DNA of 64,000 bases from contig NZ_JACHIP010000003.1 in assembly GCF_014203275.1 (NCBI RefSeq), forward strand, positions 806,001 through 870,000, in the 5' to 3' direction. Origin of the DNA: Granulicella aggregans (GTDB lineage: Bacteria > Acidobacteriota > Terriglobia > Terriglobales > Acidobacteriaceae). Both the position numbers and the translations under genes were made by a program. The notes beneath the pieces were generated by a model. The model did not search any database. It was not told the DNA's origin and saw nothing but the letters and a program-made list of their open reading frames with translations. Of the stretch, positions 46,748 through 55,117 are shown piece by piece; positions within the stretch are counted from its first letter, which is position 1, and the number at the start of each line of letters is the position of its first letter.

Positions 46748-46796
46748 CGGGGGAGAAGGGCCGCTTCCGCTACGCTCCAGCGGCCCTTCTCCCCCG
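46748..46796 (+). terminator. 18-bp perfect hairpin
   Basis: Arms 46748-46765 and 46779-46796 (CGGGGGAGAAGGGCCGCT and complement) with a 13-nt loop. Very stable; no T-run. It stands after the IstB relic and may be part of the IS21 end or a terminator. Confidence 0.55.
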
Positions 46797-46821
46797 ATAC
46801 TCAACAACCTGACTGCCAAAT

Positions 46822-46868
46822 ACTGGCCTACTTTTACTCCGCAACGTTGGTCTGGTTTTACTCCGCCC
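46822..46868 (+). mobile_element. IS21-family terminal repeats
   Basis: TGGCCTACTTTTACTCCGCA and TCTGGTTTTACTCCGCC are repeated ~25 bp apart. Multiple copies of a TTTTACTCCG-type motif at the end are characteristic of several IS21 elements. With the IstB fragment this defines a degraded right end. Confidence 0.65.
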
Positions 46869-47088
46869 TTGACACCGGTCGTCTTGAACCTCACGCCAGA
46901 TCAATACCACCGGCTAAAGTTCGGCTGCTAGATCACGATCGCAAACGTTGTCACCAAAGCCGCGCTTCTTCGATGGTTCGCCGGTACTCGAAACTTGATC
47001 CGACAGATACCTCTCGCCAGTTACGACGGATTCCACTAAACCTTGTTTTTGGTCGTGGGTGCTTATTTGAGGATGCTAGGGTTTCCCA

Positions 47089-47355
47089 ATGACAAGGGCT
47101 CATGCAATCTTTCTTGCAACACAACGAAAGCAACTTATTGCCTTACTCGCATCCGAAGGTGGCGCGGATACTTCATCCGACAGTGGAGGCAGGTATTCGC
47201 ATCTTGCCGAACTCTATGATGAACTCTCACTAGTCGAAAGTGCCTTGGACGGAATTCCCTACGAACAACTTACGCTGCTACTGTCCGGGCTCGCAGTTTT
47301 GGGCGAAACCGGCCAAAGAGTTGCTGTGCCTCAAACGGTTTTGCGCAACACCTGA
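47089..47355 (+). CDS. Hypothetical protein, 88 aa
   Basis: Soluble, mildly acidic, helix-rich (TRAHAIFLATQRKQLIALLA, SHLAELYDELSLVESALDGI). I do not recognise it. ATG 47089 lacks a strong RBS. It is the first gene after the IS21 relic, in the orphan-gene zone. Confidence 0.45.
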   Translation: MTRAHAIFLATQRKQLIALLASEGGADTSSDSGGRYSHLAELYDELSLVESALDGIPYEQLTLLLSGLAVLGETGQRVAVPQTVLRNT

Positions 47356-47444
47356 AGTACCTCTCCGTGCCATCTCTCCCCAACTGACGCTGCCAAGTTC
47401 GACTTGCGCTCCGAGACTCCTACCTCTAGGACTAGAATCGGCGG

Positions 47445-47672
47445 ATGCACCGTGAAGCCCTCCTCAAGCTTTGGAACATGGACGAGATACCAGCTTGCGA
47501 CAAAGGTATGGAACTCGCCCAGGCTTTCCTCATATCCGCTGGAGAGGCCGTCTACCGCCTCGGCACCGAAGAGCCTGGCGACCGGCTCACGGAGCTAACG
47601 GCGGCGTACATGGCAATGGCGGAACATTACGGCGGTTGCGACAACTGCAACGAAAACGCTCAGGCTGGCTAA
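47445..47672 (+). CDS. Hypothetical protein, 75 aa
   Basis: A small acidic helical protein (ALLKLWNMDEIPACDKGMEL, AEHYGGCDNC) with a C-terminal CxxC. No family recognised. The start could be ATG 47445. The opposite-strand candidate at 47595-47792 overlaps its 3' end. Confidence 0.45.
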   Translation: MHREALLKLWNMDEIPACDKGMELAQAFLISAGEAVYRLGTEEPGDRLTELTAAYMAMAEHYGGCDNCNENAQAG

Positions 47673-47792
47673 AGTTTGCAGAAAAGTGGCCACCCCGAAG
47701 AGTGGCCGATGAGAAGCCATTGTGTGAGAGGTGAAGGTCTTCGCCTTCTGCTCTAGCTTATCGAAATTTCGCTGATAGGCGACATAATCCAT
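47595..47792 (-). CDS. Possible small membrane protein
   Basis: 65 residues from ATG 47792: a basic helical N-terminus (RNFDKLEQKAKTF) and one C-terminal hydrophobic helix (LASLSVFVAVVATAVMF). It overlaps the gene at 47445-47672 tail-to-tail by 78 bp, so one of the two may be spurious. Confidence 0.3.
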   Translation of the reverse strand: MDYVAYQRNFDKLEQKAKTFTSHTMASHRPLFGVATFLQTLASLSVFVAVVATAVMFRHCHVRRR

Positions 47793-47887
47793 GCGGTCAA
47801 ACCACCTAGACGAGAGTGCAATTTCTAGATTGCATCCAAGGAAGCACGGCTTGCCGGTCTCGAACCTGCACGGATAGGATGATGGCG

Positions 47888-48028
47888 ATGAATTGCTCAT
47901 GCAAAGGCGGCGCGCTCATACGACAGCAACGGAGAGGCTGGATAGACGCAATTATGCGAGCGCTCAACCTCTTCCCTTGGCGTTGCACTAGCTGCGACCG
48001 AAAAGCCTATCGGTCTGCGCGGCACTAA
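47888..48028 (+). CDS. Small zinc-ribbon-like protein
   Basis: 46 residues from ATG 47888 (47879 possible). It has CSC...G near the N-terminus, RQQRRGWIDAIMRALNLFPW in the middle and RCTSCDRKAYRS at the end, so two cysteine pairs flank a basic helix. This is the layout of the short zinc-ribbon proteins found in many acidobacteria. Function unknown. Confidence 0.5.
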   Translation: MNCSCKGGALIRQQRRGWIDAIMRALNLFPWRCTSCDRKAYRSARH

Positions 48029-48482
48029 TGGTAGGAGGTCGCCCGTCTCGATGGCACATCTAGCAGACTCTGAGATAGAAGGTTGCAGAGAGTCGCCCCG
48101 AAGTGGGATGGGTTATCTTCGCCGACGGCATTAGTCTCTTCTCACTGATTCATTGCGCAACATTCTGCGATTCCGAGCTTGACACGCAGCCTCCTTTGAA
48201 CAGTTGCCCTGAGTGTCAAGCTCTCTTTCTCATTCGCGGACAGCGTGCTGGATGTCGACTCGTGGAGAAACGACGGCTACATGACAAGCGCCGAAGAACA
48301 AGTGTCGAGGCCGGCGGCCATTTTGGGGTAAATGTATTGAAGTCTCCTGCACTTTTTGATGGTGAGGCTGGAGTTTCCACTCGGGTGAATAGTTCTTTGG
48401 CGTTGTGTACTATGCCGGACGCACCAATTCGTTTGTTCACCCATAGAATCGGGCGATGCCTAGCGGCCAATCGAGGGACCAT
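48029..48482. other. Intergenic region, weak ORF only
   Basis: A 132-codon plus-strand frame (48103-48501) runs through, without family resemblance or RBS, and overlaps the start of the next gene. Not called. Confidence 0.35.
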
Positions 48483-48833
48483 ATGTCTAAACGAGTTCTG
48501 ATTCACGGAGCCGACCCGACCCTCTTAGAAACGCGCCGTCGGATACTTTCGTTGGACGGTATCGCTGCGGAGACAGTCTTGAACGGATCAATCATGGTCG
48601 ATTTGATCCGGGCAAAACGGCCCGACTTGCTTATCGTCTGTTCGAGCCTACCGCTCGACTTGCAGCAGCGCGATGTTCGGGCCGCCAGCGCAGTTCGTCC
48701 GAAGGTGAGGTGTCTGGTACTGGCACCACACCGACATACCGGCTCCGAGATCAGCGATGCGGATACAGTCGTCCACCCATTCGATGGCCCTGAACGGTTC
48801 GTATCTGAAGTTCGGAAGTTGCTCTCATCGTAA
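48483..48833 (+). CDS. Degenerate response-regulator receiver-like protein
   Basis: 116 residues from ATG 48483 (GAGGGAC upstream). The alpha/beta alternation fits a CheY-like receiver: KRVLIHGAD, RRRILSLDGIAAETVLNG, KRPDLLIVCSSLPL, KVRCLVLAPH, ADTVVHPFDGPERFVSEVRK. The usual phosphoacceptor position at the end of beta-3 is Cys-Ser-Ser (LLIVCSSLP) rather than Asp, and the beta-1 acidic pair is reduced to one Asp, so it probably cannot be phosphorylated. It could be a stand-alone pseudo-receiver. Confidence 0.6.
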   Translation: MSKRVLIHGADPTLLETRRRILSLDGIAAETVLNGSIMVDLIRAKRPDLLIVCSSLPLDLQQRDVRAASAVRPKVRCLVLAPHRHTGSEISDADTVVHPFDGPERFVSEVRKLLSS

Positions 48834-48960
48834 GCGGTGTCATCCGTGGCAGCCCCTGGCGTCACGATGCTCGGCCCCGCCCCAACCGACCCTTCACCAC
48901 CTAGAACCGAAGGCAAGGCAGACGCAACGCGGTCGATTTTGCACGCATCTTCAAAGGGGG

Positions 48961-49110
48961 ATGGAAAACAAGAACATCGTCGACGAGGTTCGCCGAATCT
49001 TGCTATAAGAAATCGACCCGAATATAGATGTCGTTGAAGTCGAAACCGCCTCGAATGTCTACGTCATCAAGCCCGCCGAATCCTCTCAAAGAGAATCCCG
49101 AAACCGATTA
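48961..49110 (+). pseudogene. Small gene broken by an in-frame TAA
   Basis: ATG 48961 (AAGGGG upstream) encodes MENKNIVDEVRRILL, then TAA at 49006-49008; the same frame continues EIDPNIDVVEVETASNVYVI, KPAESSQ. The two halves read as one soluble acidic protein. Low confidence because no homolog is recalled. Confidence 0.35.
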
Positions 49111-49115
49111 GCACC

Positions 49116-49139
49116 GTGCGGAACAACGGGCCGGAAATG
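49116..49139 (+). pseudogene. SRAP C-terminal tail remnant
   Basis: Encodes VRNNGPEMP in the frame of the SRAP tail; matches the VRNNGPEML end of the copy at 49860-50568. Confidence 0.45.
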
Positions 49140-49182
49140 CCGGACAGGCGCATACCTTTTCGGCATTGAGTCAGGATCTAAA

Positions 49183-49341
49183 TCACTTCACGGTCAACCC
49201 TCGGATAACGCACTCGTACACCGACCCTGGAATCCTTATAACTCGGTAGCGCCGTTTTCGATTAGCGGTGGGCCGATTTACGATGATGACCTCCGCGACG
49301 GTGAAGGCTTGCTTATCGGTGGTGGATCTGTTGGTGAGCAT
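49183..49341 (-). CDS. Small basic protein, 52 aa, with near-perfect Shine-Dalgarno
   Basis: From ATG 49341 with AGGAGGT three bases upstream. The product (starting MLTNRSTTDKQAFTVAEVII) is basic and beta-rich, with NRKRRYRVIRIPGSVYECVI toward the end. No family recognised. The very strong RBS is the main support. Confidence 0.45.
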   Translation of the reverse strand: MLTNRSTTDKQAFTVAEVIIVNRPTANRKRRYRVIRIPGSVYECVIRGLTVK

Positions 49342-49608
49342 GTGACCTCCTGCTATGTGAATTGGGCGTCGTGGCCGACAGTACTGCTTCGTGGCTCCGC
49401 GGTCAAATGATTGAATCTAAACGGTATACAGGTCAAATAGTAGGTACACGTAAGAAGTACAATTAGCACATAAAACTGTGGATGATATTCGCCTTGTATT
49501 CGCCTATTGTCCAGGCATGAGCCGGGAGCCGGCACACACCCCGGACGTGGTCGAGACGCATATGTTGCTCCTAGATGCCGCTGGAATCCCCGCCCGCCAG
49601 AGGTCCGA

Positions 49609-49824
49609 ATGTTTGATCCCGATGCGAACTTGCCCCGCCTCAACCGCAATATGGTCTATCTCGGCGCTTGCCTCATCGCGGGGATTCGGCTTGCCCGTGA
49701 GAAGCAAGTCAACATCCGGGTGATGCCGACGAGCGCGGCGATAGATGAGTCCGTCGAGATGGCGCACGAGATTTACAATCGGGTGTTTCGCCGGGTGCAC
49801 ACGCGGATCGGGGAGAAGGTCTAA
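49609..49824 (+). CDS. Conserved small hypothetical protein
   Basis: 71 residues from ATG 49609: one amphipathic helix (NMVYLGACLIAGIRLAREKQ) and a second acidic/basic helix (AIDESVEMAHEIYNRVFRRV). The pattern is of a real small protein; a longer start upstream (49507) gives a low-complexity N-terminus and is less likely. Located before the SRAP pseudogene. Confidence 0.5.
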   Translation: MFDPDANLPRLNRNMVYLGACLIAGIRLAREKQVNIRVMPTSAAIDESVEMAHEIYNRVFRRVHTRIGEKV

Positions 49825-49859
49825 AGCTCTCTTAGAGAGTTGGGCGGGATCACCAAGCT

Positions 49860-50568
49860 ATGTGTGGACGTTATCTTCGGAAATCCGACAAACAGCGCAT
49901 CGCCGAAGCGTTCCACACGCGAACATCAGCACCCTTGCCATGTCGCCGGACGATTACAACATCGCCCCTTCGACCTTTCAGCCCGTCATCCGAGAGAACA
50001 AAGACGAAGCGGGTCGCGAATTGGTGATGATGCGATGGGGCTTGATCCCGTTCTTTACAAAGCAACTATCCGACGTGAAGGGGATATCCACCATCAACGC
50101 GAGGGCCGGAACGATCCTTCGCAGCCCGATGTGGCGCGAGCCGTTCAAGAAGCGCCGCTGTCTTGTCCCTGTCTCCGGCTTCTATGAGTGGCACAAGATC
50201 GACGCGAAGACTCGGAAGCCGTACATCTTCACAGTCGCAGACTCATCACTGTTCGCATTTGCGGGGCTTTGGAACTCCTAGAAAGACCCCGATGGGGGAT
50301 GGCTTCAATCCTTCTCCATCGTAACCACCGAGGCGAACGAACTCATGTCCTCGATACACACTCGAATGCCGGTGATCCTCCATAGCCGCGACTACGACCG
50401 CTGGCTATCACGCGATGTCACCGAACAACCGCCGATTGATCTTCTACGACCGTTCGAATCAGACGAGATGGGATGGAACCGGCTAATCAGGCTGTCGGCA
50501 ATGTTCGAAACAACGGGCCGGAGATGTTGATTGGCGAGCCGCTGGTCAATACGGTTTCGCGGCCCTAA
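49860..50568 (+). pseudogene. SRAP (HMCES/YedK-like) gene with three lesions
   Basis: It starts MCGRYLRKSDKQRIAEAF at ATG 49860, with the catalytic Cys2 of SRAP proteins. A frameshift near 49920-49935 moves into the frame of SPDDYNIAPSTFQPVIRE, MRWGLIPFFTKQLSDVK, STINARAGT and CLVPVSGFYEWHK. A TAG at 50279-50281 replaces a probable Trp codon after FAGLWNS. A second frameshift near 50480-50495 leads to AVGNVRNNGPEML and a stop at 50568. SRAP proteins crosslink to abasic sites in single-stranded DNA and protect them. The gene cannot give a full protein without correcting all three. Confidence 0.85.
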
Positions 50569-50583
50569 GATCGGGAGGCAGAT

Positions 50584-50646
50584 ATGACCGAACAAGAACA
50601 AGAAACGATGCGAGTCTGGATTTGCGACAATTGCAACGAGGCTTAG
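50584..50646 (+). CDS. 20-residue peptide with strong RBS
   Basis: GGGAGG precedes ATG 50584. The product ends in ICDNCNEA (CxxC) and stops at 50646, 18 bp before the next gene. A leader peptide or a truncated gene. Confidence 0.3.
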   Translation: MTEQEQETMRVWICDNCNEA

Positions 50647-50663
50647 AGGAAGGAATTGAGCAA

Positions 50664-51050
50664 ATGATCGAGGAGCATAAGCGGAGCATCACTTGCTTAG
50701 TATTTCTAGGAAGCGAGTTTGATGGCGATGTCTTCAAGCCGAAGCACTACTGGTTGCAGTCCGCAAATAAAGCTTGGAAACGTCCGGCACCATTCCGCTC
50801 TTTTGACCGCGAGGAGGCGCTTGCTGCCCTCCCTACGAGCGTTCGACTGTTCTTTGAGCCGCTCGAACCGGCAATGATTCGCGGGAATGGTTTCTGGACG
50901 CTCCGTCTCGGCGTGACAGAAATGGACGAGGACGAACTGGATCGCGAATGGATATCGACCCCACATCCCGCCGTGGTCTTTCGTGAACCGGTGAACGAAG
51001 GAGACGACTGCGTTCCCGGGCTCGACGTGCCGGATGTCCTCATCCACTGA
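50664..51050 (+). CDS. Hypothetical protein, 128 aa
   Basis: From ATG 50664 with GGAAGGAA upstream. Soluble and acidic (FVFLGSEFDG-like start, SFDREEALAALPTSVRLFFE, EMDEDELDREWIS). No family recognised. A possible earlier start at 50622 overlaps the short peptide. An SRAP tail remnant follows directly. Confidence 0.5.
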   Translation: MIEEHKRSITCLVFLGSEFDGDVFKPKHYWLQSANKAWKRPAPFRSFDREEALAALPTSVRLFFEPLEPAMIRGNGFWTLRLGVTEMDEDELDREWISTPHPAVVFREPVNEGDDCVPGLDVPDVLIH

Positions 51051-51052
51051 GA

Positions 51053-51104
51053 TGCTGTCGGCGATGTGCGGAACAACGGTTCGGGAATGCTGGATAATGC
51101 GTGA
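51053..51104 (+). pseudogene. SRAP C-terminal tail remnant
   Basis: Encodes AVGDVRNNGSGMLDN and TGA, the terminal segment of SRAP proteins, with no upstream SRAP sequence. Confidence 0.5.
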
Positions 51105-51683
51105 ACTTACTCCTACGTCGCACCCACCCATCAAAGCCACAGCGCATCTAGGGACGGCGGGGATCGTCTAGCCTGCCGGCGCGGACCGAAGCTTGGAGCG
51201 CCGACAGTCTTTCGGCTTGCGCTGCTGTGCGCGGCTTGTCCTGGACATGCCTAGGGGAGTTTTTCGCTAGGCGCTAACTGCCGACAAGGGTGACTGTTCA
51301 ATGAAAACGGCGTTTGCGGAAGTTTCGGCTCCGCCGAATCGTCCGGACCGGCGAAGTTTCCGCAAACCTCGACTTTCCTGAAACCCATCTTTTTCGTTCT
51401 GCGCCCACCAAGTAAGTAGGGACTGCCCGAAAGGAACCTGTTCAGACGACCAACTTCATTGCGAACCCACTCACCGGCCTACATTCCAAAACCTCACGAA
51501 TACTCCGTCGTCCATAGGCCGCGTTCTCAAGCGAGCAGCTCCCCCGCCCCGTTCATTGCCGGACACAGATTCCATTTTTGGACAGTCACTACTATCCCCC
51601 TTCCAAGAAACCAGCAGTTCCAGTGTTGCGAATTGGCCACAAACCTGCAATGTCCCGGTCACTCTCTTCCGCCGGAGGCACCT
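51105..51683. other. Intergenic region with the first family-1 palindrome
   Basis: About 580 bp. Repeat copy A is at 51303-51384. A longer reading of the permease ORF (from 51459) runs through here but lacks an RBS. Confidence 0.45.
51303..51384 (+). repeat. Palindromic repeat family 1, copy A
   Basis: Left arm GCGTTTGCGGAAGTTTCGG and right arm CGGCGAAGTTTCCGCAAACC form an imperfect hairpin, closed by AAAACGG and CGACTTTCC ends. Confidence 0.75.
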
Positions 51684-54164
51684 TTGGAAATCCTCTTCCG
51701 TGAACAGCGCCACACCATCCGCCAGCTCCGTAAAGCACCCGGCTTCACCCTCGCCGCCGTGCTTACGCTCGCCTTCGGCATCGGTGCCACCACGACCATC
51801 TTCTCCATCGTCGAAGGGGTTCTCTTGCGCCCGCTTCCCTTCGCCGACCCCTCCCGGCTTGTCACCCTCGACGATCGCCTCTCCGGTGCCGGCGATGGCG
51901 TCGCGGGCATCTCCGCGCCAGAGATCGCGCCCTACACCCACGACACTCACAGCTTCACTTCAGTCGCCGCTTACCGCAGGGAAGCGGACGCACTCACAGG
52001 CGTCGGGGAACCCGCTCAGATCAGCGTCACCCGCCTCAGCGCGAGCGGCTTCCCCACGCTTGGGGTCTCACCTCTCTTCGGTCGGGTATACACCCTCGAA
52101 GAAGACGTACAGCGGCAGCAGGTAGCCATCCTCAGCTATCAGACCTGGCGCACCCGCTTCCACGGCGACACCAACATCCTCGGTAGGAAAATCCAGCTCG
52201 ACCGCCGCGAATACCAGGTCATCGGGGTCATGCCCGCTACCTTCGAGTTCCCATTGCTCCCCGGCCAGATCATGCGCAGCGAGCTCTGGGTTCCTCTCAG
52301 CCTCACCGACGCGGAGCAACTCCCACCTGCCATTAGCTGGAATTACAGCTTGTTCGGCCGCCTCAAGCCCGGCGTCTCTGCCTCCCAGGCCCAGTTCGAT
52401 GCCCAGCAGGTCGCGCAACAGGTCATGCGCGGCTTTCCCGCGGCCATGTCCACCCTCCACATCAGCTCCGTCGTCCAGCCGCTCGACGAAGCCACCGTCG
52501 CCCAGGCCCGCCCGCTCGTCCGCACCCTCTTCCTCGCCGTCGCCTTCGTCCTCTTCATCGCCTGCACCAACCTCGCCGGTTTGCTCCTAGTCCGCGTCAT
52601 CCGCCGCCGCCGCGAGATCGCCGTCCGCATCGCCCTCGGCGCCACAGCCGCCTCCGTCCTTCGTCAGACGCTGCTCGAAACCCTCACCCTCAGCGCAGGC
52701 GGCGCCGCTCTCGGCCTCGCCGCCGCCTCCGTCACACTTCGCGCCGGCGTTCGCTTCCTTCCCGAGAACCTGCCCCGCATCGCCTCCATCACCCTTGACT
52801 GGCAAGTCTCCACCTTCGCCTTCGTCCTTGCCATCCTCACCGGTCTCCTCTGCGGAGTCGTTCCAGCACTTGCCGCCTCACGAACCACCGTGAATGATGC
52901 CCTCAAGGAAGGCGGACGCACCGGCACCAGCGGCGGTTCACAGTCCCGCCTTCGCTCCGGTCTGGTCATCGCCGAGCTTGCCGTTGCTCTCGTCCTGCTC
53001 ACTGCTTCCGGCCTCTTCCTGCGCAGCTTCGAAAAACTCCGCTCCGTCGACCTCGGCTTCAGACCCTCCCACAGCCTCACCGCCTCCTATAGCTTGCCCG
53101 ACGAGCACTACCGCACCCAGGCCCAGATCGATGCCTTCAACGACCAGCTCCTCCTCCGCCTCCAGCAACTGCCCGGAATCGAGCACGTCGGCGTCACCTC
53201 CCAGCTCCCCATCAGCGGCGGCCCAGCCGGCAATTCCTTCCTTCCCGAAGGCACTCCACCCGCCAAAGACGGCGGCCTCATCCTCGGCTGGACCGCCCAG
53301 GCCTTCGGTGACTACTTCGCCGCCGCCGGAATCCCCATCCTCCGTGGCCGCGACTTCACCGAAGCCGACCGCCCCGACGCGCCCCTCGTCGCCATCGTCA
53401 ACCGCACCCTCGCCCAGCGCTTCTGGCCCAACCAGGACCCCATTGGCAAGCGCCTCCACTTCGGGCTCCGCGACACCCCGCTGCCCTGGCTCACCGTCAT
53501 CGGCGAGATCGGCGACGTCAAACAAACCAACGCCACCGCGCCCGTCGAGCCCCAGATCTTTCAGCCCGCCGCCCAGGCCAAGGCCTCCTACGGCATGCTC
53601 GCCCCTGCCGCCATGTTGAATGCCGACACAGGCTCCATCATGATGCGCGGCAGCATTCCTCCCGAGCAGATGGAGAACGCTCTCCGCTCCATCGTCCACT
53701 CCCTCGACCCCCAGCTCCCGCTCATCCAGGTCGAATCCATGCAGCAGGTCGTTGAAGAGGGCCAGTCCCCGCAACGCTTCAACGTCTCCGTCATCTCCTT
53801 CTTCGCCATCGCCGCCGCCCTGCTCGCCGTCCTAGGCATCTACAGCGTCATCGCCTTCTCCGCCGCCCTCCGCACCCAGGAGATGGCTATCCGCCTCGCC
53901 CTCGGGGCTCAGCGCCAGGGCATCATGAAGATCATCCTCCTCTCCGGAGCAAGGCTCGGCCTAATCGGCTGCACCATCGGCGCGGTCCTCGCCATCTTCG
54001 CTACCCGCCTCGTCCGCACCCTGCTCTTCGAAGTTGACCCCCTCGACCCCACAGTCATTGCCCTCGCCGCAATCGCCATCTTCCTTATAGCCATCGCCGC
54101 CTCGGCCATCCCCGCCCGTCGCGCCGCCTCGATCGAACCCATCGAAGCCCTACGCTCGGAGTAG
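51684..54164 (+). CDS. ADOP-type MacB/FtsX ABC transporter permease
   Basis: 826 residues from TTG 51684 with GGAGG five bases upstream; the frame is open back to 51459 but without export or family sequence. An N-terminal membrane helix (LAAVLTLAFGIGATTTIF) leads a MacB_PCD periplasmic domain, then FtsX helices (FLAVAFVLFIACTNLAGLLL, VLAILTGLLCGVVPAL), and a second such half ending in FFAIAAALLAVLGIYSVIAF and IALAAIAIFLIAIAASAIPA. ADOP ('acidobacterial duplicated orphan permease') proteins are frequent in this phylum and lack an adjacent ATPase, as here. The third codon position is extremely C-rich. Confidence 0.88.
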   Translation: MEILFREQRHTIRQLRKAPGFTLAAVLTLAFGIGATTTIFSIVEGVLLRPLPFADPSRLVTLDDRLSGAGDGVAGISAPEIAPYTHDTHSFTSVAAYRREADALTGVGEPAQISVTRLSASGFPTLGVSPLFGRVYTLEEDVQRQQVAILSYQTWRTRFHGDTNILGRKIQLDRREYQVIGVMPATFEFPLLPGQIMRSELWVPLSLTDAEQLPPAISWNYSLFGRLKPGVSASQAQFDAQQVAQQVMRGFPAAMSTLHISSVVQPLDEATVAQARPLVRTLFLAVAFVLFIACTNLAGLLLVRVIRRRREIAVRIALGATAASVLRQTLLETLTLSAGGAALGLAAASVTLRAGVRFLPENLPRIASITLDWQVSTFAFVLAILTGLLCGVVPALAASRTTVNDALKEGGRTGTSGGSQSRLRSGLVIAELAVALVLLTASGLFLRSFEKLRSVDLGFRPSHSLTASYSLPDEHYRTQAQIDAFNDQLLLRLQQLPGIEHVGVTSQLPISGGPAGNSFLPEGTPPAKDGGLILGWTAQAFGDYFAAAGIPILRGRDFTEADRPDAPLVAIVNRTLAQRFWPNQDPIGKRLHFGLRDTPLPWLTVIGEIGDVKQTNATAPVEPQIFQPAAQAKASYGMLAPAAMLNADTGSIMMRGSIPPEQMENALRSIVHSLDPQLPLIQVESMQQVVEEGQSPQRFNVSVISFFAIAAALLAVLGIYSVIAFSAALRTQEMAIRLALGAQRQGIMKIILLSGARLGLIGCTIGAVLAIFATRLVRTLLFEVDPLDPTVIALAAIAIFLIAIAASAIPARRAASIEPIEALRSE

Positions 54165-54290
54165 AGAACGTTCGCCAATCGTGGATATCAGTGGCTGCAC
54201 AGATGTGAGTACCGCAGTGCTCCCGTTATGGCTGATAGCCATCGCCATTAACATGGCTGCCTTCTGAAAGCCATGTGGGGGCATCCTCAC

Positions 54291-54386
54291 GAAAAACGAG
54301 GTTTGCGGCAACTTCGAGCCGTTGTGCCACCCGCGTTGCCTATCGACCACATTGGGCGGACTTGCCCCAAACACCGACTTTGCGGA
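54291..54386 (+). repeat. Palindromic repeat family 1, copy B
   Basis: GAAAAACGAGGTTTGCGGCA at the left and CCCCAAACACCGACTTTGCG at the right, with a longer centre than other copies (~96 bp in all). Confidence 0.65.
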
Positions 54387-54421
54387 CGTCTCACGACAGT
54401 CCTACCGCGATAGCTCGCGAG

Positions 54422-54640
54422 ATGGACGAGAAGGTCTGGTTGCTTTGGTTTGAGCAAGCGAGCGAAGAGGGTGAGGACACGGAGCTGCTCATCGGCGTTT
54501 ACCGAACCGAGGAGACGGCAAAAGGGGCGATCATGCGCTTACAGGATCAGCCCGGTTTTAGAGAGTATCCCGATGGGTTCCACATCTACGCACGGATCCT
54601 GGACCAGGATTCGTGGACGGAAGGATTCGCGAGGGTATAG
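54422..54640 (+). CDS. DUF7336-like small protein
   Basis: 72 residues from ATG 54422. The pattern KVWLLWFEQ.....TELLIGVYRTEETAKGAI, PGFREYPDGFHI, LDQDSWTEGF matches a widespread family of small cytoplasmic proteins (GVYST-type strand then helix, PGF..., ...WTEGF). Function unknown. It follows repeat copy B. Confidence 0.7.
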   Translation: MDEKVWLLWFEQASEEGEDTELLIGVYRTEETAKGAIMRLQDQPGFREYPDGFHIYARILDQDSWTEGFARV

Positions 54641-54695
54641 CTCCTCTCTGCAGCCGCAAGCGATGAAGTGTCCCATAACGTCGACTTCGTGGGAA

Positions 54696-54944
54696 TTAGG
54701 ACGTCAAACCAGCTCGATGGGAAGGAGCTGAGAACTTCTTCTTCATGTCCGTCCAATGCATCTGTGCTGAAATCAGCCCCGGCAGCACGGCATCGACGAA
54801 GCCGTCTTCCATCGTTGTGGACCCGGGCGAAGACAACCAGCCAAAGTGGAAACAAGCAACATGCGCGGCTCGCACAGCAGCATAGCAAGCGATGGAAATG
54901 ACGATCCACAGAGTGAGATATTGGACATGACCTCCACGGCGCAT
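54696..54944 (-). CDS. Small membrane protein
   Basis: 82 residues from ATG 54944 with GGGAGAGA upstream. One clear membrane segment (LTLWIVISIACYAAVRAAHV) and a second weak one. No family recognised. A longer frame upstream to 55340 has no support. Confidence 0.45.
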   Translation of the reverse strand: MRRGGHVQYLTLWIVISIACYAAVRAAHVACFHFGWLSSPGSTTMEDGFVDAVLPGLISAQMHWTDMKKKFSAPSHRAGLTS

Positions 54945-55023
54945 TCTCTCCCACTGTGCTGACGACCGACGGCTTTGGAGCCACTTCCACGCCATGGGGA
55001 AAGGATACACATCAACGCCAATC

Positions 55024-55107
55024 CCGGAAAACGGCATTGTCGGAAACTTCCACCCGTCCGGTGGCCCGAGGCCCGTCCTTGCTGGAAAAGCCGACGTTGC
55101 GGGAACT
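55024..55107 (+). repeat. Palindromic repeat family 1, copy C (diverged)
   Basis: GAAAACGGCATTGTCGGAAA followed ~55 bp later by GAAAAGCCGACGTTGCGGGA; possibly two half-units. Confidence 0.5.
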
Positions 55108-55117
55108 CCGCGTGCTC

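Noticed and set aside
48103-48501. 132-codon frame before the pseudo-receiver
   Set aside because: No RBS, no family resemblance, overlaps the start of a better-supported gene.
52938-53774. 278-codon minus-strand frame inside the permease
   Set aside because: Antisense shadow caused by the strong third-position C bias of the ADOP gene.
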